Positions 10,451 to 22,334 of a stretch of 64,000 bases of DNA are shown piece after piece. Numbering within the stretch: the first letter of the stretch is position 1; every line of letters begins with the position of its first letter. Both the position numbers and the translations under genes were made by a program. The notes under the pieces are model-generated. The model had not been told where the DNA came from, made no database searches, and saw only the letters and a list, made by a program, of their open reading frames with translations. Source of the stretch: Anodontia alba (taxonomy: Eukaryota > Mollusca > Bivalvia > Lucinida > Lucinidae); assembly GCA_964016985.1 (NCBI GenBank), contig OZ024826.1, positions 71,063,768-71,127,767 on the forward strand, written 5' to 3'.

Positions 10451-11771
10451 CCAAACTTGGTAGGAAGCATCAGGGTGACTTGTAGATCAAAAATAGCTAA
10501 AATCATGCTGATTGGAAATCCAAGATGGCCACCATGGTAGCCATCTTGAAAATCTTTTTTTCGCTTCTTCTCCTAAACCCAAAAGCCAATTGACTTGAAA
10601 GTTGGTAGGAAGCATCGGGGTGACTTATAGATTAAAAATGGCTAGAATCGTTCCGATTGGAAATCCAGGATGGCCGCCATGGTGGCCATCTTGAAAATCT
10701 ATTTTTCACTTCTTCTCCTGAACCGAAAGGCTTATTGACTTTAAACTAGGTAGGAAGCATCAGGGTGACCTGTAGATCAAATATAGCTAAAATCTTAAAA
10801 AATATCTAAAATCACCCTAGCAGAAATCTAAGATGGCTGCCATGACAGCCATCTTTAAAATCTATTTTTCGCTTCTTCTCCTGAACTGAAAGGCCATTTG
10901 ACTCGAAATTTGGTAGGAAGCATTCGGGTGACTTGTAGATCTAAAATAGCTTAAATTGTTTGGATCAGAAATCCAAGATGGCCGTCATGGCGGCCATCTT
11001 GAAACTCTTTTTTTCGCTTATTTTCCTGAACCAAATGGCCAGTTGATTTGAAAATTGGTAGGAAGCATCGGGATGACTTGTTGATATAAAAATAGCTAAA
11101 ATCATTCCGATCGGAAATCCAAGATGGCGGCCATCTTGAAAACCTATTTTTCCCTTCTTCTTCTGAACTGAAAGGCCAGTTGACTCGAAACTTGGTAGGA
11201 AGCATCGGGGTGACTTGTAGATAAAAAATAGCTCAAATTGTTGCGATAGGAAATCCCAAATTGCGGCTATGGTGGCCATCTTGAAAATCTGTTTTGAACT
11301 TTTTCTCCTGAACCGAAAGGGCATTTGACTCAAAGTTCATTGGAAGTATCAAGGTGACTTGTAGATCAACAATAGCTAAAATCATTCTGATTGGAAATCC
11401 AAGATGGCTACCATCTTGTTTATGTTTATTATATTTCCCTGCCACTGTGCTGTTTACATGTATAAAATCATGATTCTTCAGAAACCACTTAGGCAATTGC
11501 AACCAAATTTCTTATTGATCCTACTGTTGAAATGTGATCGAGAGTTTGTTCAAATGATCACACTCCATTGACTGTCATGCCATATATAATATTCTTCTTC
11601 AAAATTAAGAACTGCTTAAAAGATGATCTTTTCATTAGTTGCAATGACAGGATTGGAAAAATGTTGCATAACATCTGCATATCTGCAGTGGCTATGTCAC
11701 TCAGGTGAGCGACCTGTGACCCATGGGCCTCTTGTTTTTGGAGTTACTTTTCTTTGATGTTTAATTTTTTC

Positions 11772-12823
11772 AGCTCACCTGAGGAAGAAGTGCTCAAGGT
11801 GAGCTATTGTGGTCAGTCAATGTCCGTCATCCATCATGCTTTGTCTGTCCATCATCGTGCGGCGTTCATCATGCGGTGTTAATAATTTGCTGTTAAAGCC
11901 TACTCCTCCTACACCCCTGGGCAATTTGACTCAAAACTTAGTAGGAAGCATTGGGATGACTTGTACTTCAAATATAGCTAAAATTGTTCATTTGGAAACC
12001 AAAGATCAAAGACGGCCGCCATCTTGAAAGTCTGTTTTGCACTTCTTCTCCTGAACTGAAAGGCCAGTTGACTCGAACTTGGTAGGAAGTATCAGAGCAA
12101 CTTGCAGATCAAAATAGCTAAAATCCTACCGATCGCAAATCAAAGATGTCTGCCATAATGGCCATCTTGAAAAACTGTTTTGCACTTCTTCTCCTGAACC
12201 GAAAGGCCTGTTGACTTGAAACTTGGTAGGAAGTAAATTAGGGCAACTTGTAGATCGAAAATTGCTAAAATCCTTCGGATCAGAAATCCAAGATGGCCAC
12301 CATGGCGGCTATCTTGAAAATCTATTTTGCCCTTTGACTCCTGACCTGAAAAGCCAACTGACTCTAAATTTGGTAGGAAGTATTGGGGCAGCTTGCAGAT
12401 CAAAAGTAGATAAAGTTATTCTGATCAGAAAACAAGATGGCCACCATGGCCATGAAGGCATCTTGAAAAACTATTTAGTGCTACTGCTCTTGAACCAAAA
12501 GGCCAATTGACTGGAAACTTGTTAGGAAGTATTGGAGCAACTTGTAGCTCAAAAATAGCTAAAATCGTTGCCATCCGAAATCCAAGATGGCCACCATCTT
12601 GAAAATCTATTTTGCCATTCATCACCGGAATTCAAAACTTGGTAGGAAATATCAGGGCAACTTGTAGATCAAAAAAACTAAAATCATTCCGATCAGAAAT
12701 CTTAAGATAGCTGCTGCCCACTTGAAATCTGTTTTGCCCGTCAGCTCCTGAACTGAAAAGCCAATTGACTTGAAACTTGGTAGGAAGTATCATGGTGACT
12801 TGCGTATCAAAACAAAGCTAATA
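11772..12823 (+). mobile_element. AAGATGGCC-family element, tail missing
   Basis: The head AGCTCACCTGAGG...GTGCTCAAGGTGAGCT is followed by about six ~155-bp units. The units diverge more than those at 4656 (AAGTATCAGAGCAACTTG instead of AAGCATCGGGGTGACTTG). The element stops abruptly at DIRS-derived sequence. Confidence 0.75.
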
Positions 12824-14262
12824 GTAAAGTACGCAGAACATCCAGGTCCACATGTTCTGCGCAGAGGGCCTGAAATGCAGCTGAGCCGAAAAAAATCACA
12901 ATATGAACTTATGGCAACTGCTGTCCTAGCCAACCGCTCCAGGTACTCTAAAAGAGTAACTGGGATATTTAGGCATATCTACCTACTAAGATGCCTAGCC
13001 TGCCAGCAAAGGCATCAAGGGTGGGTATATTATTTGGCCAAAATTCTGTGTGGCAAACGTATGAATGTGGCCAAGTGAGAGAGTCAATAATCTTTCTAGG
13101 AACATACCAATTTAAAGAACTTCGAGCCTCTGCGGTGTAGTCGAACAACTTCCCCATCAACTGATTAACAGTTGAAGATTGGGGAAGTGTCGATTGAAGG
13201 AAGTTGGCTGATCCAGTATTGACTCAAGCAGAGATCGGACATGTGCGCTGTCTTGAGTTTGGTCAGCCTGGGGGCAAAAGTCTCCCAAAAGGGAGTAAAC
13301 TTCCTCCAGTGTCTCGTGGTAATTTATGGCAGGCTCATGAGACTGGCTCTCTTCAAGAGACGGGCTAAGTGACCTCTCGGAAAGAGCCTGGTCCGGGTCA
13401 TACTCACAACCGTGAGATGTAGCCCGGGGGATTTGGCTAATGGCACGAACATGGCAGTGACCATTGAGGGTGGATCCAGACTGACCCGTAGACGAAGCTT
13501 GCTCCCCCACCCCCTTCTTCAGCAACAGAAGGGAGATCCACTCTCAAAGACAAGGATCCCAACCCTGCCAGAATCCTCAATATTGAGGCAATGTCAGGGG
13601 TGCTATGGGAGGGGCTGGTTACCCTCAAAGCCGTAGCAGTAAGACCTAGAGAACTACCCCTGCCCAAAGCAGGAGTAGTCACCGAAGGTCTACCTGTAGG
13701 AAAATTAGAACCTATATGAACATCATTTGCTACAAATCCCAGTGGGCCTACAGAAGAATGGTCAGCAACTGGAATTCTGCTGCTATTCACACATCACTAT
13801 CCACATGCCCATAAGGGTCATAACTCTTGAACTTACCCTGACATCAGAAGGTAAAGCAGAGGATGTGGATGTAGTACCCTCTACACATGTGTTCCTATTA
13901 GCTCTACTCCTACAGAAACCGGTAGGTCCAGTAACTGGTTCTGCTGTCAAAGAATCTAAGAATGTACCTTTCTGAAAAATAATACTAGAACAAGTCGGAA
14001 TGGCTGAAGTAGCACTATATTGAGAACCCCTATTAATAGTTCTGGCCTTAGAAAGGGGCAAAGGAGGGTTGGAATTACTACAGAATGCAACCTGAGAGGA
14101 AGTAGAAGATAGAAAAACTTCAGCACAACTGTGAATTGATTTTTGGATCGCTAAACGACCCCCTAGACGAGCCAGGAATGGCTTCATAACAGGTAACATT
14201 TGAAAAGTTAAAGTTGGGATAATATCCATACCCGCTATAGCCATCCCAAGAATGGCCCTCAT
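12824..14262 (-). pseudogene. DIRS-type gag-like gene, frameshifted remnant
   Basis: Read on the minus strand, several frames join into a gag-like protein. One part (~14262-13790) begins M-R-A-I-L-G-M. A second (~13525-13157) contains L-E-E-V-Y-S-L-L-G-D-F-C-P. A third (~13160-12969) contains L-F-D-Y-T-A-E-A-R-S-S-L-N-W-Y. The acidic L-E-E-V-Y-S-L-L motif resembles I-N-E-V-F-R-L-L in the DIRS gag at 62596-63120, and its position before a P-Q-S/N-L-Q segment is the same. At least two frameshifts are needed, so it cannot make protein. Its strand is opposite to the adjoining RNase H part, so the element is rearranged. Confidence 0.6.
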
Positions 14263-14274
14263 TTGGAACCCCTA

Positions 14275-15075
14275 GGCCTAGAGGTCCAAGGCCTTTGGGA
14301 ATCTCCTTCCCAAGACCTTCACATCAACAATTTGGAGTTATGAGCAGTTTTCCTAGCACTCCAACATTTTCAGAATAACATTTACAACTCTTGCGTGATG
14401 GTAGTGTCAGACAATTCGTCAGTAGTGGCTTACCTCAAGAAACAAGGGGGGACCCACTCTGCATCTCTGTGCATGCTAGTATGGGAGCTCCTTTACTGGT
14501 GTCATCATCGGAATATTCACATTCAAGCCAGGCATATTCCAGGGAAATTGAATGTTTTAGCGGACAGGCTGTCTTGCCCAGACCAAATTCTCCCTACCGA
14601 ATGGTCTCTAGATCGGGGGATTGCTCACCAGATTTTCAAGCTTTAGGGTACTCCTCAAGTGGATCTCTTTGCCACCAGTAACGGATCACAGGGCTTGTGC
14701 AGTGGATGCTATGTCTCTAGAATGGAAAAACCTATTTGCATATGCATTTCCTCCATTCAAACTCGTTCCCTTGGTTCTCAACAAGATAAGGGATTCCAAC
14801 AGTCAGTTCATTCTCATAGCACTGCTTTGGCCCCAGAGGAGCTGGTTTTCAGTCATTCTAAGTCTCATCATAGACTTTCCCAGGGAGCTTCCTGTTCATC
14901 GGGGCCTGGTTTCACAATATCACGGCGAAGTACTCCATCACAATCTTCACGCCTGGATGTTGTCAGGAGTCAAATCAGAGGTAGACACATTTCTGAGTTC
15001 GCTACCCAATGCATATCTCAGTCCCGCAGAGAGTCTACACTCAAGGTCTATTCTGCAAGAAACTTGTCAGGTGAG
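14275..15075 (+). pseudogene. DIRS-type RNase H and following region, remnant
   Basis: The frames show L-H-I-N-N-L-E-L then A-V-F-L-A-L-Q-H-F, V-V-S-D-N-S-S-V-V-A-Y-L, and I-P-G-K-L-N-V-L-A-D, the RNase H core of DIRS elements. The downstream frames carry Q-V-D-L-F-A-T, then A-V-D-A-M-S-L-E-W and F-A-Y-A-F-P-P-F, typical of the stretch before the tyrosine recombinase. Internal TGA and frameshifts break it. It is truncated at ~15075, within what should be the recombinase N-terminus, by a tandem array. Confidence 0.75.
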
Positions 15076-15740
15076 CTCTATCATTTTGCATGCCATAACT
15101 AGGTATCCACATGGAATATCTTGATGAAAATTTATAGCCATGTGTTTGAGGTTAAAACAATATGTCGCATTTAAAAAAAATTTCCCTCTCTTTCTCAGTT
15201 TCTGAGTTACTTCCCTTTGATAAGTTCTTTTTCCACACTATCTTTATGTGTGCCATAACTAGGTAACCATATGGAATATCTTGATGAAACTCTCTAGCAA
15301 TGTCTATGAGGTTAAGATGGTGTGTCACATTTGGAAAAGACACTCTCCCTTTCTTAGTTTCTGAGTTACTATCCTTTGATCTTTTTTTTCACACTATCCT
15401 TATGTGTGCTATGATTATATGGAATATCTTGATGCATCTTTGTAGCAATGTGTACGAGGTCAAAACACTGTCACGTACAAAAAAGATTGCTCTCTGTTTC
15501 TCAGTAATCTGAGTTACTTCCCTTTGATTAGTTTCTTTGTTTTCACACTATCCTTATGCATGCCATAACTAGGTAAGCATATGAAATATCTTGATAAAAC
15601 TTTAAAGCAATGTGTATGAGGTTAAGACGGTGTGTCACCTACAAAAACGATTGTTCTCCCTTTCTCAGTTTCTGAGTTACTTCCCATTGACTTATTCAGT
15701 CTATCCTTCTTTACACCATAACCTCGTAACCATGTGGCAA
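15076..15740 (+). repeat. Tandem array, ~155-bp TGGAATATCTTGATG family
   Basis: About four units with GCCATAACTAGGTA, ATGGAATATCTTGATG, GCAATGTGTATGAGG and GAGTTACTTCCCTTTGA. Same family as 4080-4655. Confidence 0.85.
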
Positions 15741-16209
15741 CATAACAAGTGTACATTTGTAAAAGTCCACATATTTTATACCTTTGTTCAGCTGTATAGT
15801 TGGGGTACCCTTGTAAAATGGTAAACAGGTGTATATTGCCCTGCTTTGTGGTGCTTTTATTGTCAGGAACATTCAAGTTTATTCTTGACTGTGAAAGTGC
15901 TGCTCTAGTCATTTGGGTTTCAAATTCTAATCAGGAAAGAATGTTTTGCATGACAGTTTGATATTCTCTTGAACAAAACCTTACTTTGGTACCACATTAT
16001 TACTTTCTTAATCCTCAGTAGACAGGACATCAGAGGGAATTTTAGGTTTACCCTCTGTCAGTCTGTAGGTACATCTGGAAAACCTGAATTTCTTGATAAG
16101 GAGGGAGTCAGCTGTAGCACATGATACATGATAATATTGTATAGTAAATTTCTGTCATATATATATAAAATACCTTCATGCAAATCTAAGTTATATTGTG
16201 GACATGAAC
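15741..16209. other. Spacer without recognised genes
   Basis: AT-rich sequence with no motif I can assign. Its last 11 bases are the left target duplication of the following SINE. Confidence 0.5.
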
Positions 16210-16516
16210 CGGCATCAGTGGCTTAGTCTGATGCATGTCCGACTGGTGATCAGGAAGTCACGGGCTCGTCCATGCCGGGTCCAGCATCATTCTTTCATGG
16301 AGATCGATTATGAAATGCTTTCTATGGTCATTCTCTCCTTTCCACTGATTCAAAAAGGGCTGTTGTCAGTTTCTGGTAACAGAATGTGCACAAGTACTGG
16401 TTAACCACTTGGAGGACTAAGCCTGCCCAGGAAAAAGTATGGTTAGGTAAACTCCACGCTTGACATAACCCTAATGGGTTGACTGGGACATAAAACAGCA
16501 ATACAAACAAAGAACC
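16210..16516 (+). mobile_element. tRNA-derived SINE, family S1
   Basis: Same family as 10150-10450 (GTGGCTTAGTCTGATG, GTCAGTTTCTGGTAACAG, TTAACCACTTGGAGGACTAA, GGGTTGACTGGG), more diverged. The 11-bp target duplication TGGACATGAAC is at 16199-16209 and 16517-16527. Confidence 0.88.
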
Positions 16517-16837
16517 TGGACATGAACTACTGTCATAGACATTTACAGACGATTTGTACAAAGTTCAGGTGTGATCTTGATCTTCATGATAAAGATCTGG
16601 ATATGACATGCAATACATAGTCTTGATCTGGGTACATTTGTGTCAAATTATTTCAAAATTCCTCAAGCATCACAAAATTATAGTTATACAAGCAATTTGT
16701 ACAAAGTTCAAATGTGACATTCATGATAGGAAGCTAGGGATCTTATTTTGGGATACATTTTTGATAAAATATTTCAGGTTCCCTTCATATATGATAGAGA
16801 GGCACAGAAATAGATACATGTTTGGACAATATATATA

Positions 16838-18605
16838 CCAGGGGTGTTCCAAAACAGGGCAAGAGATAAGGAGAGTATCTGAGTAAAATACCCATATCCT
16901 TTGAGCAAATACTCAATTATTTTCAAAAACTTGTGTATTGATACCCAATTGGTTTGACAGAGAACCTAATTATTTCCAAATTCAAGGGTGAAAATATAAA
17001 AGTTTCAAGGCCAGAAAAGCACATGGTTATTATTTTATATTATGATTACTGCTTATAATATGTGTCTTTATTCTTCATTTGACAAGTATAATCATAAAAT
17101 TAATAGGGTATAATGAAATACCATGTTTTAAATACCTAAATCAGGCTTTTTTATGCTCTTTCCTTCAGTTTTGTAAGTTTTACCCAATTAATTTTCATTT
17201 TGGGGGGTGTTTTTACTCAAACCGAAAAATGAAACTATGATTTTACCCAATTGATGCAATTTTGATGGGGTTAAATACCCAAATGCCCCCCAAATTATCT
17301 GTTGCTCTGCCAAAAGTAATGTCATTTGCATTGGTTCTCCTATACTGCAAATGTTCTGATCATTTTAACTTGCTCTGCCCTTTAAAATACTCTCCGTCAG
17401 CCTGACTACACATTTTGAGCAGGTCAGTCCACTTTTGGAAGCATTCTTCTCTTCTATGGAAGCACTTATCAGATACTGATAAATAGCAGGTCCAAAGTAT
17501 TTCTAGATTTGTATCTCTTTCCAGACAGATGATATTTAAGTTTGGGAAACAGAAAATAATGGCAGAGGGCCAGGTCCGGCAAAAAGGGAGGGTGTGGAAG
17601 GATGGTAACCTTCTCTGACTCCAACAACTCAGTCACAATGCGTACCTTGTGAGCGGTGCATTATCATGCAAAAGTTGGAGGTACTTCAGTCCAGTTTTGG
17701 GGCGGCAGCTTTTGTAGTAGTTCTTTAATTTTCTTAGAACAACAGTTTTATAGAATTTTCCTGCTACCATACTGCCTTTTGGCACAGGAATTTGAATGAC
17801 TGGACCCTCATGAGTGAAAAAATTTGCATACAAAACCTTCTTCACCATTCATATTCGTTTGGCAATACTTGGGCGTCTCACATTTTTGGCAACTCAAATT
17901 CGCTTGGAACACTTCCGCTTTTGTTCAAAATGATAAACCCAGGCCTTATCACCAGTAACTATATAGTCAAAAATCTTTTTTATGTATTTTGGGTACATAA
18001 ACCTTTTGCCATTATAACATTGGTTCTTTTTTGTTCACCTTAAACAAATGGGTAACCCAGCTTGCATTTATTTTTTCTCAGTTTTAGGTATTTCTTCAAA
18101 ATTCTATGAACTCATGCTAACGACAAGTTTGTCATTCGGGCCATTTGCCTTACGGTGAATCTGGCATCCTTTTTTAGCATATTGTGGATTTTTTTCGATG
18201 TTACTTTTTGACTTAGTTGTTGCAAGATGACCTGTGCAAGCAGCATCTTTTGAGTTGCTGCTGTCCGGTCTTACATTTAGCTACCCACCTACAAATAGCT
18301 AGTCCTGTTGGACATTTGACCCACTCCATAAATGTCACACACCTCAGGGTGAATATCTGCAGGCCTCGTGCAGAGTAGTAGCCTACCTTTTATGTAGGCC
18401 CTAGTTTCAAGCACATTTTCAGCTTTTTTCCCAGTCATTTTGTGTAAAGTGGTGCACTGGACCAAGGTCAATGAACCTGTGAGCAAGATATTTACCTATG
18501 TTACAATTCAGTGATCATTCTAAAAACATAAGTTGGTTTTGTGTACACATGGTACGATTTCCACGAAATAAAACACAAATGACATTACTTTTGGAACACC
18601 CCTTG
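16838..18605 (-). mobile_element. Decayed mariner transposon
   Basis: Terminal inverted repeats CCAGGGGTGTTCCAAAA (left) and, inverted, CAAGGGGTGTTCCAAAA (right) are flanked by TA. The element is ~470 bp longer than a usual mariner. The excess may be 16870-17395, which is bounded by GGAGAGTAT and ATACTCTCC and has no transposase similarity, so it may itself be an insertion. The right end adjoins a TA microsatellite. Confidence 0.78.
17520..18490 (-). pseudogene. Mariner transposase remnant
   Basis: On the minus strand the N-terminal part (~18486-18300) shows E-T-R-A-Y-I-K-G-R, then H-P-E-V-C-D-I-Y-G-V-G-Q-M-S, the helix-turn-helix region of mariner proteins. Further along come L-L-H-D-N-A-P (~17660), E-S-E-K-V-T-I-L-P-H-P-P and P-D-L-A-L-C-H-Y-F-L-F-P. 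The last block normally reads P-C-D-Y; the catalytic Asp is replaced by His. Many stops and frameshifts lie between, so it is dead. Confidence 0.78.
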
Positions 18606-18624
18606 TATATATATATATATATAT

Positions 18625-18712
<88 letters not shown>
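18606..18712. repeat. (TA)n microsatellite
   Basis: About 107 bp of alternating T and A with one ACATGT interruption near 18628. Open frames in it encode only Tyr-Ile runs. Confidence 0.97.
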
Positions 18713-18715
<3 letters not shown>

Positions 18716-19332
18716 CTTCAGCCTTAAAAACGAAACCAGGGTCAGCCAACACATTCATGCAGTTGAACTTTGCATTTGATCATGGCCTTCGCTATATACA
18801 TTGTACATGTTCTGTAGAATCTGATGTGATGGAAAAGGAATGCCCTGTTCAGCCTGCACAGCAATGCAGTTTATCTCTGCACTTGTTTGCTTGTTTATTA
18901 CATTGTAGCTCCAGATAAGAAAAGTATCCACATTTTTTTTTCTCCATACATTATGGGTAGGTACTCTTAAGAAGTGCCTTTGCAGGGTGCTTCTAATGAG
19001 TACCCACAACATAAGTTTTGGGGAGAAATAAGACAACTGTCCATACTTTTAGGTTGAAAAAGTGCCTTATCTATTACAGTAAAATTCTGCTATGAAGACC
19101 TACTTTCTGGACTTCCAAAAAGTGGTCTTATTTAGTGGAATGGTCTTATTTACCAGTATGGATTTAAGCTGAATGAAATTCTATTGGCAGGCAGACTGAA
19201 ATTCTGTTTAAAGGGCCTTAGTGTGCATTTTGCCCATAATATCGATCAAGTAGCCTAGCTTTATGCTTCAGACTGTAATGTACTTGTATTTACCAATTAT
19301 TGCTATCTCTGACTTCTGTACTATTCCTGAGT
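18713..19332. other. Spacer without recognised genes
   Basis: No recognisable domain or repeat family; only short accidental open frames. Confidence 0.5.
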
Positions 19333-19602
19333 TCTTACTCTTTGTTGCTTTGTGGTTTAATCTACGAGATGATTAAAAATTTGTTTTAAGTTTAGCCTGG
19401 TGTTATTTTGTTCTTGTGTTTTTCAGTCCTTTGAGCATTGTGATTACCTAGCTTGGGGAAGAGAGAGCTGATCTTAGTGCTTTTCGTACATTTGTTCTAT
19501 TTGTACTTGTTTGGGTTTGTGTGTTTCCTCTTCCTCTTGGTGTCTGGGAAGGGCTGCGGCTTGTGATTGTGGCACTCCCTGGACTTTCCTCTTACCTTTT
19601 TT
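19333..19602 (+). mobile_element. 5'-truncated Naiad, 3' UTR only
   Basis: Matches ~9766-10030 (TTACTCTTTGT, TTTTGTTCTTGTGTTTTTCA, CTTGGGGAAGAG, GCACTCCCTGGAC) and ends CTTACCTTTTTT. It is fused directly to AGCACGAAGTGCTCATGG, so it landed inside the head hairpin of the next element. Short dead-on-arrival tails like this fit target-primed retrotransposition. Confidence 0.85.
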
Positions 19603-21269
19603 AGCACGAAGTGCTCATGGTGAGTTATTGTGGTCAGTCAATGTCCGTCATGTGGCGTGCGGCATCAACAATAGCTTTAAAAGCCTACTCTTCCTACACC
19701 CCTGGGCCAATTGACTCGATACTTGGTAGGAAGCATCGGGGTGACTTGTAGATCAAAAATAGCTAAAATCGTTCCGATCAGAAATCCAAGATGGCCACCA
19801 TCTTGAAAATCTATTTTTTGCTTCTTCTGAACGGAAAGGCCAATTGACTCCAAACTTGGTAGAAAGCATCGGGGTGGCTTGTAGATCAAAAATAGCTAAA
19901 ATCGTGCTGATCAGAAATCCAAGATGGCTGCCATGGCGGTCATCTTGAAAATCTATTTTTTGCTTCTTCTCCTGAACCCAAAAGTCAACTGACTCCAAAC
20001 TTGGTAGGAAGCATTGGGGTGACTTATAGATCAAAAATGTCTAAAATCATTCTGATCGGAAATCCAAGATGGCCACAATGGCGGCCATCTTGAAAATCTA
20101 TTTTTCGCTTCTTCGCCTGAACCGAAAGGCTTATTGACTTTAAACTAGGTAGAAGCATCAGGGTGACTTGTAGATCAAAAATAGCTAAAATCATGTCGAT
20201 TGGAAATCCAAGATTGCCGCCTTGGCAGCCATCTTGAAAATCTATTTTTCACTTCTTCTCCTAAACCCAAAAGCCAATTGACTGCATTTGCTTTAAAAGC
20301 CTACTCCTCCTACACCCCTGGGCCAGCTGACTCGATACTTGGTAGGAAGCATCGGGGTGACTTGTAGATCAAAAATAGCTAAAATCGTTCCGATCGGAAA
20401 TCCAAGATGGCCGCTATTTTTCGCTTCTTCTCCTGAATCGAAAGGCTAATTGACTCCAAACTTGGTAGGAAGCATTGTGGTGACTTATAGATCAAAAATA
20501 GCTAAAATTGTCCCTATCGGAAATCCAAGATGGCCACCGTGGTGGCCATCTTGAAAATCAATGTTTTGCTTCTTCTTCTGAACTGAAAGGCCAATTGACT
20601 CAAAACTTGGCAGGAAGCATTGGGATGACTTGAAGATCAGAAATAGCTAAAATCGTCCTGATCATAAATCCAAGGTGGCTGCCTTGGTGGCCATCTTAAA
20701 AATCTATTTTTCGCTTCTTCTCCTAAACTGAAAAAGCCAATTGACTCGAAACTTGGTAGGACTTATAGGTCAAAAATAGCTAAAATCTTTCTGATCGGAA
20801 ATCCAAGATGTCTGCTATGACCGCCATCTTACAAAATCTATTTTTGGCTTCTTCTCCTGAATCGAAAGGCTTATTGACTTTAAACTTGGTAGGAAGCATT
20901 GGGTTACTTGTAGATCAAAAATAGCTAAAATCGTCCCTATTGGAAATCCAAGATGGCTACCATAGCCGCCATCTTGTTTTATATATACTTATATAGGGAA
21001 AACCTTTAAAAATCTTTTTGTATGAAACCAGAAGGCCCTGGCTTTTGATATTTGGTTACATAGCTTCATCTAGTTCACATGCCTATTCAACAATAAGGCC
21101 TCATGCGATCATGCTTTTGTCCAGCACCCCCCAGCCTGTCATCTGAAAACATTCATTTTCAACAAATTTTAAACATACATAGTCCTGTGAAGAGAAATCA
21201 TAGTCTTTTAGAATATACTAGAGACAGTGACACTCAAGTGAGCGAATTAGGGCCCTCTGGACCCTCTTG
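19603..21269 (+). mobile_element. AAGATGGCC-family hairpin element
   Basis: The first half of the head hairpin is missing because the Naiad tail abuts it. About nine ~155-bp units follow. One truncated unit at ~20285 restarts with the head-proximal text CTTTAAAAGCCTACTCC, which indicates internal recombination. The tail (about 20975-21269) differs from that at 11430-11734 and ends CACTCAAGTGAGCGAATTAG, GGGCCCTCTGGACCC and TCTTGTT. Confidence 0.8.
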
Positions 21270-21791
21270 TTTTAAAATCCTGTTTTCTTTTTCAGTCCTC
21301 TGCATTTTCATTTCTATCAGCACACAATCAGATGTGTCTTCACAGAGCAATAAAAATATCTAAAACCTTATACTGCATTATTATTTCACATTTAATTGCT
21401 TCTAGAATAAATTTCTTAAACAGCTGAAGAAATTCAGCTACAAAGCACAAGAATTATAAAAAATGTTTATTTTAGCATATTTTACTCAACAGTTCTTTTA
21501 ATAATCTTTAATAGTGACTCTTATAACCCTAACACCATGTTAAAACAACACACAGGTTTATAAACTGTTGTTTTGCACACACACCACTGCCTGATTTATT
21601 GCCATGGCTTGTCACCATGTGATAATTATCAGTCCAGCAAAATTTCACACCTGACCAAAATGCAGTCTTAATATATACCAAACAGTAATTAATAGATAAA
21701 TGCCAGATTGGGTCTTTGAAAAGTGGTCTTATAATGAATACTGGGTTGGTCTCTTTATTGGTATAAATAACAATTAGTTATATAGGAAATA
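21270..21791. other. Spacer without recognised genes
   Basis: AT-rich, with no identifiable feature except the left SINE target duplication AGGAAATA at 21784-21791. Confidence 0.5.
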
Positions 21792-22085
21792 TGTGGGCTG
21801 GGTGGCCTAGTGGTTAGCGCACTTGACTTTCAAGCGGGATATCATGGGTTCGAATCCCACTTGGGTCGAGACAATTTTCAGACCATTAGTACACCTAGCT
21901 CATACTCGATGTGCCCTAGGTTGAGTATAAAGTGGACAGGGCAGCGCTTAATGACAGACAGCGGCACCAAGTGTGCATGGGTGATCCATGAAAGCAAGGC
22001 TATACAAATACATGTAAATAACAATCGCCATTGCCTCTATGTGCCTCGGGAGCCTGGTAGCATTAAAAATCGGCACAACAACAAC
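21792..22085 (+). mobile_element. tRNA-derived SINE, family S2
   Basis: The head resembles a tRNA: A box GGTGGCCTAGTGGTTAG and B box GGGTTCGAATCCC (~21845-21857). A ~200-bp unrelated body follows (GAGTATAAAGTGGACAGGGC) with an ACAACAACA tail. The 8-bp target duplication AGGAAATA is at 21784-21791 and 22086-22093. Not a functional tRNA gene, because the tRNA 3' half is missing. Confidence 0.88.
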
Positions 22086-22093
22086 AGGAAATA

Positions 22094-22334
22094 ATTTGGG
22101 TCTGCCAAAAAAATGTGGGTTGGTATAAAATGCAACACTTCTGTACAGCTATAATAAATATATAGGAAAATGCATGTGCAGCCAATATAGAATATATAGG
22201 AATCACTTTTAAGAGATATTTTGTTCAATCTTGTTTAAGCTAGATCTAAATAAGGTTTATTCTATTTTTGATAATTAGACAGAAGAGACTTTTTTATGAC
22301 TGAGTTTACCATGTTAAACCGTTTCACAGAGACA
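22094..22334. other. Spacer without recognised genes
   Basis: Nothing identifiable. Confidence 0.4.

Larger units (their letters stand above)
4656..11734 (+). mobile_element. AAGATGGCCGCC-family hairpin element, split by a Naiad and a SINE
   Basis: The head hairpin AGCTCACCTGAGC...GTGCTCATGGTGAGCT is followed by GTCCGTCGTCCGTCGTGC. Then come many ~155-bp units with AATCCAAGATGGCCGCC, GCCATCTTGAAAATC, CTTCTTCTCCTGAACC and GGTGACTTGTAGATC. The unit near 5821 is broken by the Naiad (5831-10030) and resumes at 10031. A second break by a SINE is at 10150-10450. The tail (about 11430-11734) is nearly the same as that of the 1733-3526 element and ends CTCAGGTGAGCGACC...CCTCTTG. Without the insertions the element is about 2.6 kb. 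Confidence 0.8.

Noticed and set aside
18498..18779. Open frames on both strands across the TA run encoding Tyr-Ile repeats
   Set aside because: Pure product of the (TA)n microsatellite.
21792..21865. Functional tRNA gene
   Set aside because: The A and B boxes are good, but the 3' half does not complete a cloverleaf and is followed by a SINE body with target duplications.
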